Shown here piece after piece: positions 1-7,707 of a stretch of 9,235 bases of DNA. The DNA comes from Desulfobacterales bacterium (GTDB lineage Bacteria; Desulfobacterota; Desulfobacteria; Desulfobacterales; ETH-SRB1): positions 1 to 9,235 of the forward strand of contig DAOVDN010000024.1 in the NCBI GenBank assembly GCA_030669465.1, written 5' to 3'. Position numbers and translations under genes: made by a program. Below the pieces are notes generated by a model. The model saw only the letters and a list, made by a program, of their open reading frames with translations, was not told the DNA's origin and ran no database searches. Within the stretch, counting starts at the first letter, position 1; each line of letters opens with the position of its first letter.

Positions 1-755
1 TCACGACTTGAAAGATAATAAACCTTGGGATTGGTCCCAAGCCTTTCAAGCAAGCGGAATGCATTTGGATTCTTCGGACGTCCGCCATGCTTGGGGTCTG
101 GTTGTGCCAATTTGTATACTGCATGATTGGGATTGTTCAAGTCACCGAATGTAATAGCGCCGGCAGGACATGCCTGTGTGCATGAAGTCTGATATTCATC
201 CTCTTCCAGCTCACGTCGTCCTTCGACATATGCCTTGTCCATTGCCATCTGATATCTGTGGAAGCAGAAGCTGCATTTTTCAACCACGCCTCTCATGCGG
301 GGCGAAACATTTGGACTTAAGTATTTCTCCATACCTTCCGGCCAGACCGGATCCCACCAGTTAAAATAGCGGGCATGATACGGGCAGGCAGCCATACAAT
401 ACCTGCATCCAAAACAGCGGGTATAAATCTGGCTGACAATCCCTGTTTCGTGGCTGTAGTCCGTAGCGGTTGCCGGACAAACAGATACACATGGCGCATG
501 ACCATGGTGACCTTCGCAGTGCATGCATGGTCTCGGAAGATAGCAAACATCGGCTTCGGGAAATGGTTTCCCGTTTGTCAGCTTATAGACACGCATCCAT
601 GTGATACTGTCGAGTTTGTTTGTTTCATCCTCCCTAAACGGCACATTGTTCTCAGACATACAGGCCACCATACAGGCTCCACACCCGGTACACTTATCCA
701 GGTCTATGACCATCCCATACTTTTTGGCTTTTTTGTGTTTGCCTTCTTCTTTCAT
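1..755 (-). CDS. qrcC: QrcC-like periplasmic iron-sulfur subunit of menaquinone reductase (C-terminus off the left edge)
   Basis: A ferredoxin-like electron-transfer subunit of the DmsB/NrfC/PsrB type, expected to pass electrons between QrcA/QrcB and the membrane quinone site. My translation from ATG 755 gives 251 codons with no stop before the edge. Four cysteine quartets are visible: C22/25/28/32, C77/80/89/93, C114/117/120/124 and C161/164/192/196, enough for four cubane clusters. The second quartet has an eight-residue spacer rich in His (GHHGH) where relatives usually have about four residues. There is no signal peptide, so export as a passenger with Tat-dependent QrcB is inferred. A GAGG ribosome-binding site lies 5 bases before the ATG, and the gene starts 14 bases after the qrcB stop. 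The TGA at window bases 3-1 is out of frame. The last visible residues (VYYLSSR) resemble the end of this family, so few residues should be missing. The Qrc assignment rests mainly on the A-B-C gene order. Confidence 0.85.
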   Translation of the reverse strand, partial: MKEEGKHKKAKKYGMVIDLDKCTGCGACMVACMSENNVPFREDETNKLDSITWMRVYKLTNGKPFPEADVCYLPRPCMHCEGHHGHAPCVSVCPATATDYSHETGIVSQIYTRCFGCRYCMAACPYHARYFNWWDPVWPEGMEKYLSPNVSPRMRGVVEKCSFCFHRYQMAMDKAYVEGRRELEEDEYQTSCTQACPAGAITFGDLNNPNHAVYKLAQPDPKHGGRPKNPNAFRLLERLGTNPKVYYLSSR

Positions 756-769
756 CAAAACCTCATATT

Positions 770-2995
770 TTAAACTTTGGTCAGCCTGGCCCTTATTCCC
801 CAGGCTGCATCAAAACCGGAAGCAGGATCTTCAACCGGGCCGATAAGCTCGTTAAAATTAATACCCTTGCCCGCCAAATACTTGTCATAGGCTGTATGGC
901 CCAGTCCCCTGGGCAGCGCCACTATGCCAGGCATAATTCCATCGAAAAGATGTACTTTAACCTTTGCCTTACCTCTTGGAGTACGTATAATTGCGCTCCT
1001 GCCCTCAGTCAGGCCTATTTCTCCGGCTGTCTTTGGATTAACCTCAACAAAAACATCATTGCCTTTAAGAACCGTATCCTCAACAGTCTTTGTAACAAAG
1101 GGTGGATTGCCTATGAAACCGTTTGCAAGCCTCATGGAATCATATGGTATGAGTATAAGGGGATATGAAATATCACTCCCTTCAATAGTTACAGGGCTAA
1201 AACTGGGGAATGATTTGAGAGCCGTGGGAACAAACTCGAATTTATTGGAAGGTGTATGAAATGCCTCTTCCCAGGCCGGGGCTTTGAAATCCGTATCTGA
1301 CCAGAATCCATCTTCAACGAGGGTTTCCCACTTACCACCTAATGTTTCTTCAAGACATGCCTCATAGTTGTCCCATGGGAAAGCATCTGCTATCCTGCCT
1401 CCCAATGCTTTGGCTATGAGAATAATCACATCGCCAACATGTTTTGTGTTAAATGCAGGTTTTACCACCGGTCTTGAAAGGCCTATAACAGGTTTCTGCA
1501 GCCCGGCCGGCATCGGCACATCTTCATACCGTTCAAGGAAAACATGGTTAGGAAGAATAAGATCAGCATTTTTAGCGGTTTCATCCATGTAAGAAGAAAA
1601 ACTTACCACAAACGGTATCTTGTTAAATGCCTCTTTCACAGCCTTGCTGTCAGGAATTGTATATAAGGGATTGGTGCCTGCAACAAATAGAGCATTTATC
1701 GGATATTCTTCTTCTGAATTAATAACACCGGAAAATCGATTTAACAGATATCTCGCATGCGGATACGTTTCACTCCCAGCGCCATCTATACGCTCTTTTT
1801 GCATGCCGGCTGCAGCCACGCTGTCCATTTCCACTTCAGGCCATCTGATATAATCAGGCTCAGGAACAGCCCATACACCGCCCTTATTATTTATATTGCC
1901 TACAAGTGCGTTCAGAGCATGTACTGCTATAAATTCATCAAGACTTCCCGACGTCCTTCCCTGGCCGCGACCGCAAACCGCCAGAGGTTTTGAAGCGCCG
2001 GCAAAGTCTCTAGCTAAAGAAATTAAAGTAGAATTATCAATTCCTGTTATCTGTGCAACATTATCCGGAGCATACTCATCAAGTACGAGCTGCTTGAATT
2101 TATCAAAACCGGAAGAATAATTATTGACAAAATCATTGTCGTACAGTGATTCTTTAATAATCACATGCGCAAGTCCCATGGCCAAAACAGGTTCCGTACC
2201 AGGATTTATTGGTATCCATTTATCTGATTTAGCGGCTGTATTTGAAAGACGCGACTCAATCTGCACCACCTTCGCACCACCGGCTTTCCAGTTGCTGTTA
2301 GCCTTAAACATGCGCACAGGCGATCCCCAGCCGTCTATTAACCCGCTCCCAAAGCTCAAGACAAAATCAGCATGTTCAACATCAAATCCAGCCGAAGCCT
2401 GAACTCCATGCATAAGGTGAATTGCCAGTTCATAGGAATCCTGAATCGAAGATGTACGTATAAAATTTGGTGATCCGTATACTGTAAGGAGCCTGCCGAA
2501 CAGGTAAGGCACTGTCCCCTGATCCGAATCCAGAATAGAGCAAACAGTGTGTGACTCGCCTTTTGATCTCAGCTCGCCGAGCCTCGCTACAACCTCTGAA
2601 ACAGCTTCATTCCAGGAGATCTCCTGCCACTTTTCTTCACCTCTTTTTCCAACCCTTTTCAAGGGAGCTTTGATACGTGTGGGGCCATAGAGCAGTTGAA
2701 GAGCGGATAGACCTAGAACGCATACTCCACCGTCATTTACCGGGTGCCCCTTCATCCCCTCTATCTTAACAGCCCGGTCATCAATCTTGCGGACAGTGAT
2801 ACCGCAACCACCGGGACAAAGAGTGCAGACAGAATTTACATGACTTACTTCGCCATCTGCCGGAACAGGAGTCCACGGCCAATTTTGCGACCATATAGAG
2901 CTATCATCCATCGACTTCCAAATTAATGGTGAAAAAGCCGCGCCTGCCGCTCCACCAATTATAAATGACAAGAAACTTCTTCTGCCTATTTTCAT
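770..2995 (-). CDS. qrcB: QrcB-like catalytic-subunit homolog of the molybdopterin oxidoreductase superfamily
   Basis: A 741-residue member of the DMSO reductase/PsrA superfamily. A twin-arginine signal (G-R5-R6-S-F-L) is followed by a hydrophobic Gly/Ala stretch at about 11-26. The N-terminal Fe-S motif is C57-x2-C60-x3-C64-x27-C92. The central part (about 100-530) is molybdopterin oxidoreductase-like, with landmarks such as INPGTEP (263-269), CGRGQGRTSG (341-350) and AGTNPLYTIPD (439-449). The C-terminal molydopterin-binding fold spans about 610-735. In PsrA/PhsA relatives a Cys ligates Mo just after the YGSPN-type segment; here that stretch reads R-T-S-S-I-Q-D (180-186) with no Cys. D. vulgaris QrcB is reported to lack Mo, which agrees. 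An AGAGGGG ribosome-binding site precedes the ATG. It lies 66 bases after qrcA and 14 before qrcC, as in the qrcABCD order. A true molybdoenzyme of the Psr/Arr type is the alternative, less likely with a multiheme cytochrome upstream. Confidence 0.85.
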   Translation of the reverse strand: MKIGRRSFLSFIIGGAAGAAFSPLIWKSMDDSSIWSQNWPWTPVPADGEVSHVNSVCTLCPGGCGITVRKIDDRAVKIEGMKGHPVNDGGVCVLGLSALQLLYGPTRIKAPLKRVGKRGEEKWQEISWNEAVSEVVARLGELRSKGESHTVCSILDSDQGTVPYLFGRLLTVYGSPNFIRTSSIQDSYELAIHLMHGVQASAGFDVEHADFVLSFGSGLIDGWGSPVRMFKANSNWKAGGAKVVQIESRLSNTAAKSDKWIPINPGTEPVLAMGLAHVIIKESLYDNDFVNNYSSGFDKFKQLVLDEYAPDNVAQITGIDNSTLISLARDFAGASKPLAVCGRGQGRTSGSLDEFIAVHALNALVGNINNKGGVWAVPEPDYIRWPEVEMDSVAAAGMQKERIDGAGSETYPHARYLLNRFSGVINSEEEYPINALFVAGTNPLYTIPDSKAVKEAFNKIPFVVSFSSYMDETAKNADLILPNHVFLERYEDVPMPAGLQKPVIGLSRPVVKPAFNTKHVGDVIILIAKALGGRIADAFPWDNYEACLEETLGGKWETLVEDGFWSDTDFKAPAWEEAFHTPSNKFEFVPTALKSFPSFSPVTIEGSDISYPLILIPYDSMRLANGFIGNPPFVTKTVEDTVLKGNDVFVEVNPKTAGEIGLTEGRSAIIRTPRGKAKVKVHLFDGIMPGIVALPRGLGHTAYDKYLAGKGINFNELIGPVEDPASGFDAAWGIRARLTKV

Positions 2996-3061
2996 AAGAT
3001 TCTACCCCTCTAAACATAGCTGATAAGCTGATTGTCTCATGCGTCGTTTTACATAGCCTAT

Positions 3062-3787
3062 TTACTTATGGCATACGAAACACGCATCCTTTCCCGTCTG
3101 AACTCTTACCTGAGAGCCAAAATCTTTTTCGTAAGGCAGCGGTGCCCAGTTTAAGGGCCATGGTAGTCTCTCAAGGCTTGTTTTATCATAGCCGATCTTG
3201 TTTTTTGCGTGACATTCAGCACAATCATCCATTTTCATCCGGTCCCACGTGTTCTTCTTTAAACCCGCTGAGCTCTTTCCCCATATATCCCGGCTGTAGC
3301 CTGTAATCCGATTCTCCTCATAAACCCTTGAATGTGTGGACTCGCCGATATGCCCGTGACACGTAACGCAATCTATTGCTCCCATCTTGACATGAGCTGC
3401 ATGAGAAAAAAATACACAGTCAGGCTGCTTTGAATAGATCAGCCATGGAACTTCTCTTTCATTTGCAACAAATTCCTCGACAAACTTGATCTCGTTAGGA
3501 TCTTCTCCCTGAACTTCTTCATGACAATCAATGCACTGGGCAAGTTTTGGAACCCCTGAAAATGTTCCGTCTTCACGAAAATAATGGCAGCTTTCACACC
3601 CTTCCTCAACGGCCTCAACATGAAGAACATGGTTAAAATCTATCGGCTGTTCTTTTTGTGAGTAGAGAAGCTTTGGAAAAATTACCCATCCCAGAACAAG
3701 ACTTGCGGCAAGTCCTAAAATGAAAAACAGAATAATGAATCCGCCGGATCTGCCCTCTTTGCCTTTCTCTTCAATTGATCTGCTCAT
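3062..3787 (-). CDS. qrcA: QrcA-like membrane-anchored multiheme cytochrome c (five CXXCH)
   Basis: A 241-residue periplasmic c-type cytochrome, expected to accept electrons from soluble periplasmic cytochromes (type I cytochrome c3) and feed the Qrc complex. An N-terminal membrane segment (about 16-37, uncleaved-anchor type) precedes five CXXCH motifs: C64-H68, C85-H89, C140-H144, C189-H193 and C236-H240, the last one residue from the C-terminus. Class III/c7-style F-x-H-x-x-H signatures occur at F51-H56 and F127-H132. Six His lie outside the motifs (53, 56, 129, 132, 146, 152) as possible distal ligands. QrcA of Desulfovibrio is described as hexaheme; here C124 is the only unpaired cysteine. 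The upstream leader (3788-3975) holds a candidate promoter and a stem-loop. A GACGGGG stretch before the ATG is the likely ribosome-binding site. ActA of alternative complex III is the nearest alternative, but ActB is usually a Mo/Fe-S fusion and qrcB/qrcC are separate here. Confidence 0.83.
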   Translation of the reverse strand: MSRSIEEKGKEGRSGGFIILFFILGLAASLVLGWVIFPKLLYSQKEQPIDFNHVLHVEAVEEGCESCHYFREDGTFSGVPKLAQCIDCHEEVQGEDPNEIKFVEEFVANEREVPWLIYSKQPDCVFFSHAAHVKMGAIDCVTCHGHIGESTHSRVYEENRITGYSRDIWGKSSAGLKKNTWDRMKMDDCAECHAKNKIGYDKTSLERLPWPLNWAPLPYEKDFGSQVRVQTGKDACFVCHK

Positions 3788-3819
3788 GGAAACCCCGTCA
3801 AGCTTTAGTTGGTGATTTA

Positions 3820-3862
3820 AGACCTTTATATGGGTCGCTCAAAATGAGTCTTTCAAAGGTCT
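3820..3862 (-). promoter_or_regulatory. Stem-loop in the qrcA 5' leader
   Basis: AGACCTTT (3820-3827) and AAAGGTCT (3855-3862) form a perfect 8-bp inverted repeat around a 27-base loop. The loop carries a second small stem, CTCA (3838-3841) with TGAG (3845-3848). It ends about 33 bases before the qrcA ATG and lies downstream of the candidate -35 at 3918-3913, so it would be in the leader RNA. There is no T-run after it on the minus strand, so it is not a typical intrinsic terminator. It could be an operator or an RNA structure; the function is unknown. Confidence 0.45.
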
Positions 3863-3889
3863 CGCGGTAGGAAAAAATAAATTTCCAGA

Positions 3890-3918
3890 CCTGTATCTAT
3901 AAATTTTATTTTTGTCAA
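3890..3918 (-). promoter_or_regulatory. Candidate qrcA promoter
   Basis: On the minus strand a perfect TTGACA (3918-3913) is followed by an A/T-rich stretch. The best -10 positions 15-17 bases on (GATACA or TACAGG) match the consensus poorly. It lies about 125 bases before the qrcA start, in a 188-base gap after ccsA, supporting an independent qrc transcription unit. Only the -35 is convincing. Confidence 0.35.
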
Positions 3919-3975
3919 GAAAAATTATTGGATTAAACAGCATCCGTTAAGAATGCGGTCGAAATAAGTTCCATA

Positions 3976-4815
3976 TTATCCCTGCCCGTAGCTATGCAAC
4001 CCGGGCAGTAAATTCACCCCGAAATATGTAAAAAGAACGGCCATAAAACCAATGATGGAAAGATAAGCAATCCGCCTGCCATGCCAGCCCCTCATCATCC
4101 TGGCATGCAGTAAGGCCGCATAGATAAACCAGGTAATCAAAGACCATGTCTCTTTAGGATCCCATGACCAGTAACTCCCCCAGGCTGAATTGGCCCAGAC
4201 AGCGCCGGTTATTATTCCGATAGTCAGAAACAGAAAACCAAACATTATGGTTTGATGCGTCAACTCGTCCAGAACATTAGACCCCGGGAAATGAGCAAGC
4301 AAACCGCCTTTGCCTTCTTTCCTCCCTCGCTTAAAAAGATACATCAAGCTTATACCAAAACCTATTGCAAAGGCAGCATATCCCAAAAAACAGGTAATAA
4401 CGTGGGCAATCAGCCAATTACTTTTCAATGCCGGGATAAGAGGCTGGATACGATCGCTTACATTGGGAGAAAGTGAAGCATAAGACATAGCTAAAAATGC
4501 AATGGGAGTAGCAAATGCTCCTAGAATACGATTTCCGTAACTGCGCTCTATTACAAGATAAAGAACAACAATTGTCCAGGAAAAAAATACCAGAGATTCG
4601 TACATGTTTGAAAGCGGTGCATGACCGATGCCAAGTCTGTACGATTCCACCCATCGCATGATAATACCGGTGCTATTGGCGGCAACACCTATTATCGATA
4701 TCCATGTGGCCAGTCTGCCAGGCAGCGATTTTTTAAAAACCCAGGATACGATATACAAAAATGCCGCCAGGCCATAAACAAATGTTGTAATTGATAACAA
4801 ATATGAACTGTTCAT
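3976..4815 (-). CDS. ccsA: CcsA/ResC-type cytochrome c synthase (also named CcsB), System II
   Basis: A polytopic inner-membrane protein of heme export and cytochrome c synthesis. With ResB it carries heme to the outer face of the membrane and attaches it to apocytochromes such as QrcA. From ATG 4815 it is 279 residues with about eight membrane segments. The tryptophan-rich WWD domain is W212-G-S-Y-W-S-W-D-P-K-E-T-W224. H138, H237 and H274 match in spacing the periplasmic, transmembrane and second periplasmic heme-ligand His of CcsBA proteins; GHAPLSN (64-70) and the C-terminal LLPGLHSYG are further family marks. The frame extends upstream to a TTG at 4866, adding 17 charged residues. I prefer 4815 because family members begin close to the first membrane segment and AAGGA lies 8 bases before this ATG. 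It follows resB after 244 bases that hold a heptamer repeat array, instead of the usual tight coupling or fusion. Confidence 0.9.
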   Translation of the reverse strand: MNSSYLLSITTFVYGLAAFLYIVSWVFKKSLPGRLATWISIIGVAANSTGIIMRWVESYRLGIGHAPLSNMYESLVFFSWTIVVLYLVIERSYGNRILGAFATPIAFLAMSYASLSPNVSDRIQPLIPALKSNWLIAHVITCFLGYAAFAIGFGISLMYLFKRGRKEGKGGLLAHFPGSNVLDELTHQTIMFGFLFLTIGIITGAVWANSAWGSYWSWDPKETWSLITWFIYAALLHARMMRGWHGRRIAYLSIIGFMAVLFTYFGVNLLPGLHSYGQG

Positions 4816-4909
4816 AATTTCCGTCCTTAAGTAACCCCTAATTCTTATTTTGGGGATTGATTCCAACTAAAGTGCCTTGTATCAACACCTTTTGCAAGTT
4901 TTAGCTATT

Positions 4910-5058
4910 AGCTTTCAGCTTTGAGCTTTGAGCTTTCAGCTTTGAGCTTTCAGCTTTGAGCTTTCAGCTTTCAGCTTTGAGCTTTCAGCTTTCAGCTTTC
5001 AGCTTTGAGCTTTGAGCTTTTTTTGCTTTCAGCTTTGAGCTTTGAGCTTTCAGCTTTT
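4910..5058. repeat. Heptanucleotide tandem array AGCTTT(C/G)
   Basis: Fifteen uninterrupted units of AGCTTTC or AGCTTTG run from 4910 to 5014. A T-rich break follows at 5015-5024, then GCTTTC at 5025-5030, three exact units at 5031-5051 and a final AGCTTTT at 5052-5058. A decayed unit, AGCTATT, precedes at 4903-4909. The last base is C or G with no simple period, but the order C-G-G-C occurs at both ends, so bases 4911-4943 and 5025-5057 are an identical 33-bp direct repeat. The array begins one base after the resB stop codon and ends about 95 bases before the ccsA ATG. Confidence 0.97.
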
Positions 5059-5059
5059 A

Positions 5060-6433
<1,374 letters not shown>

Positions 6434-6535
6434 TATTTATCCTTATCCTTTCTTGATCAAATTGAATACATAACTCACAGAAATTTGAAAACTCATTTTT
6501 TTATCTACGTCCGGACATTCCATATTCTGGAGCAA

Positions 6536-6557
6536 GGCAACCGTGTTGCCGTTTTTT
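6536..6557 (+). terminator. Terminator-like hairpin facing the plus direction
   Basis: GGCAAC (6536-6541), a CGT loop and GTTGCC (6545-6550) form a perfect 6-bp stem, followed by G and six T on the plus strand. This is a short intrinsic-terminator shape. It points opposite to the flanking genes, with no plus-strand gene upstream, so it may end an antisense transcript or be fortuitous. Confidence 0.35.
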
Positions 6558-6650
6558 CTCCATAGTCACTGTAACTAAAGGCCGGTTTCCAAATTTTTGA
6601 CTCTATCAAAACATTTTCATTAAAGCAACAGAGCTGATCGTTTTCAGTCA

Positions 6651-6702
6651 ACTACTCGACCACTCGATTACTCAACTACTCAACTACTCGACCACTCGAC
6701 CA
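6651..6702. repeat. Octanucleotide tandem array A(C/T)(C/T)ACTC(A/G)
   Basis: Six consecutive 8-bp units: ACTACTCG (6651), ACCACTCG (6659), ATTACTCA (6667), ACTACTCA (6675), ACTACTCG (6683) and ACCACTCG (6691), then a partial ACCA at 6699-6702. Bases 2-3 and 8 vary; the ACTC core is constant. On the minus (coding) strand the unit reads (C/T)GAGT(A/G)(A/G)T. It lies about 60 bases past the mqnD stop, beside the GC-rich hairpin. Confidence 0.93.
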
Positions 6703-6709
6703 ATTGCGG

Positions 6710-6747
6710 CCTCCGGCCCGTAGGGGTACGGGCCTACGCCCTGGAGG
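6710..6747. repeat. GC-rich bulged hairpin downstream of mqnD
   Basis: GGCCCGTA (6715-6722) and TACGGGCC (6727-6734) form a perfect 8-bp stem with a GGGG loop on the plus strand. CCTCC (6710-6714) and GGAGG (6743-6747) extend it, leaving an 8-base bulge on one side. CGTAGG with CCTACG offers an alternative fold. It starts about 14 bases past the mqnD stop, but no T-run follows on either strand, so an intrinsic terminator is unlikely. High GC in an A/T-rich gap suggests a dispersed REP-like palindrome or a mRNA 3'-end stabiliser (inference). Confidence 0.6.
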
Positions 6748-6760
6748 GAGCAAAGCGGAG

Positions 6761-7597
6761 CTAAGTTCCAAAAAGGGGCATATTGCTCTCCGGCAGTATT
6801 CCTCGATCTCTTGCCATGGCAAAGAATCTGTTAATGGCTTCTTCTCCTTCATCGCCTGCATCCAGCGTAAATTCATTAACATAAAGATCTATGTGTTGAC
6901 GGATTACAGCAGACGTCATCTCCTGGGCATGTCTTTTTACATAATCATCTGCTTTGGTTCGATTGTTAAAAGCATATATCACACTTTTCCGTATAGCTCT
7001 TTCTACCTTTCTTGTGATTTCAGGATTTATATCTCTTCGTATGGCAATGCCTCCCAAAGGAACAGGAAGTGATGTCTTCTGTTCCCACCACTCTCCAAGG
7101 TCGATAAGACTGATAAGACCATATTCTTTATATGTAAACCTGCCTTCGTGAATTATCACGCCAAAGTCAAAATCGCCTTTTTGAACAGCGGGCATAATCT
7201 TGTCAAAGGAGATTGGAACTACATCCGGTTTTCCGGATAGATAAAGACCGAGCAACATGCATGCAGTAGTCCACATCCCCGGCACCGCAACTTTTTTTGT
7301 TTTGAGCTTTTTCAAGTCAAATCCGGGTCTCGCCACGACAATCGGCCCGCAGCCTCGTCCAAGGGCTGCTCCGCTGCGAAGGAGCACATATCTATCGAGA
7401 AGGTGACCAATGGCGGCAAAAGAGAGCTTTGAAATATCAAAAACCCCTCTCTTTGCACGCTGGTTCAGGGTTTCTATATCCGCAAGCTCGATCTTGAACG
7501 TAAGCCCAGCACAGTCAATCAGGTTATGAGCGAGCGCATAAAAAATAAATGTATCATTAGGGCAGGTAGAATAGCCAAGAGTTAAGGCTCTATTCAT
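6761..7597 (-). CDS. mqnD: 1,4-dihydroxy-6-naphthoate synthase, futalosine menaquinone pathway
   Basis: Converts cyclic dehypoxanthinyl futalosine to 1,4-dihydroxy-6-naphthoate, a late step of futalosine-route menaquinone synthesis in the cytoplasm. The 278-residue length is usual for MqnD. Family marks are GYSTCPNDTFIFYAL at the N-terminus (8-22), DIETLNQRA (40-48), the DISKLSF segment (54-60), VIIHEGRFTY (147-156) with H150 at the place of the proposed catalytic base, and LGEWWEQKTSLPVPLGGIA (167-185). The periplasmic-binding-protein-like fold is shared with MqnA (chorismate dehydratase), but the SxCPNDTF and IIHE motifs favour MqnD. It follows mqnB by 106 bases. The sequence before the ATG (AAAAAGATTAACT) has only a weak ribosome-binding site. 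The product reaches the quinone pool that the Qrc complex reduces. Confidence 0.93.
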   Translation of the reverse strand: MNRALTLGYSTCPNDTFIFYALAHNLIDCAGLTFKIELADIETLNQRAKRGVFDISKLSFAAIGHLLDRYVLLRSGAALGRGCGPIVVARPGFDLKKLKTKKVAVPGMWTTACMLLGLYLSGKPDVVPISFDKIMPAVQKGDFDFGVIIHEGRFTYKEYGLISLIDLGEWWEQKTSLPVPLGGIAIRRDINPEITRKVERAIRKSVIYAFNNRTKADDYVKRHAQEMTSAVIRQHIDLYVNEFTLDAGDEGEEAINRFFAMARDRGILPESNMPLFGT

Positions 7598-7623
7598 AGT
7601 TAATCTTTTTGAATAATTTTTAA

Positions 7624-7658
7624 TCCACAGATTACATAGATTTTCGTGAATTGTTCGT
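7624..7658. repeat. Degenerate AGATT-type short repeat upstream of mqnD
   Basis: Three 9-base blocks, CACAGATTA, CATAGATTT and TCGTGAATT (7626-7652), look like decayed copies of one unit. On the minus strand the stretch resembles the AATCTGTGTAATCTGTGG-type strings I recall as common intergenic filler in bacterial genomes; that recollection is unverified. It lies about 30 bases before the mqnD start, in its leader if mqnB and mqnD are co-transcribed. Confidence 0.35.
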
Positions 7659-7674
7659 TGTTAATTTCCCTCAA

Positions 7675-7707
7675 CCAATCATCCTAATCATCCATTCATC
7701 CAATCAT
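7675..7707. repeat. CCAATCAT tandem array containing the mqnB stop codon
   Basis: Four near-identical units: CCAATCAT (7675-7682), CCTAATCAT (7683-7691, one base longer), CCATTCAT (7692-7699) and CCAATCAT (7700-7707). On the minus strand the unit reads ATGATTGG. The mqnB TGA (7706-7704) lies inside the last unit, so the array touches the final codons of mqnB. Confidence 0.88.

Larger units (their letters stand above)
6434..6760. other. 327-base intergenic region between mqnD and resB
   Basis: No supported gene. From the mqnD side it holds a GC-rich hairpin (6710-6747), an octamer tandem array (6651-6702), a plus-facing terminator-like hairpin (6536-6557) and an A/T-rich leader before resB. 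A short minus-strand frame at 6496-6443 (17 residues) ends just before the resB ribosome-binding site but lacks one of its own. An imperfect 13-bp palindrome, AGTCACTGTAACT, lies at 6564-6576 and may be chance. Confidence 0.7.

Noticed and set aside
1..3. TGA on the minus strand at the very edge, an apparent qrcC stop
   Set aside because: It is out of frame with the qrcC frame from 755; the reading frame ends with CGT followed by GA and an unseen base.
375..773. 132-residue plus-strand open frame
   Set aside because: It is antisense to qrcC, whose four cysteine quartets are clearly the coding signal.
4816..4866. TTG start giving a 17-residue N-terminal extension of CcsA
   Set aside because: The extension is charged, the family normally begins near the first membrane segment, and the ATG at 4815 has a good ribosome-binding site. 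It cannot be fully excluded.
4910..5058. CRISPR-like repeat array
   Set aside because: The units are 7 bp and directly adjacent with no spacers, and no cas genes are nearby.
6443..6496. 17-residue minus-strand frame just before resB, a possible leader peptide
   Set aside because: It has no Shine-Dalgarno sequence and no regulatory codon pattern; it probably arose by chance in A/T-rich leader DNA.
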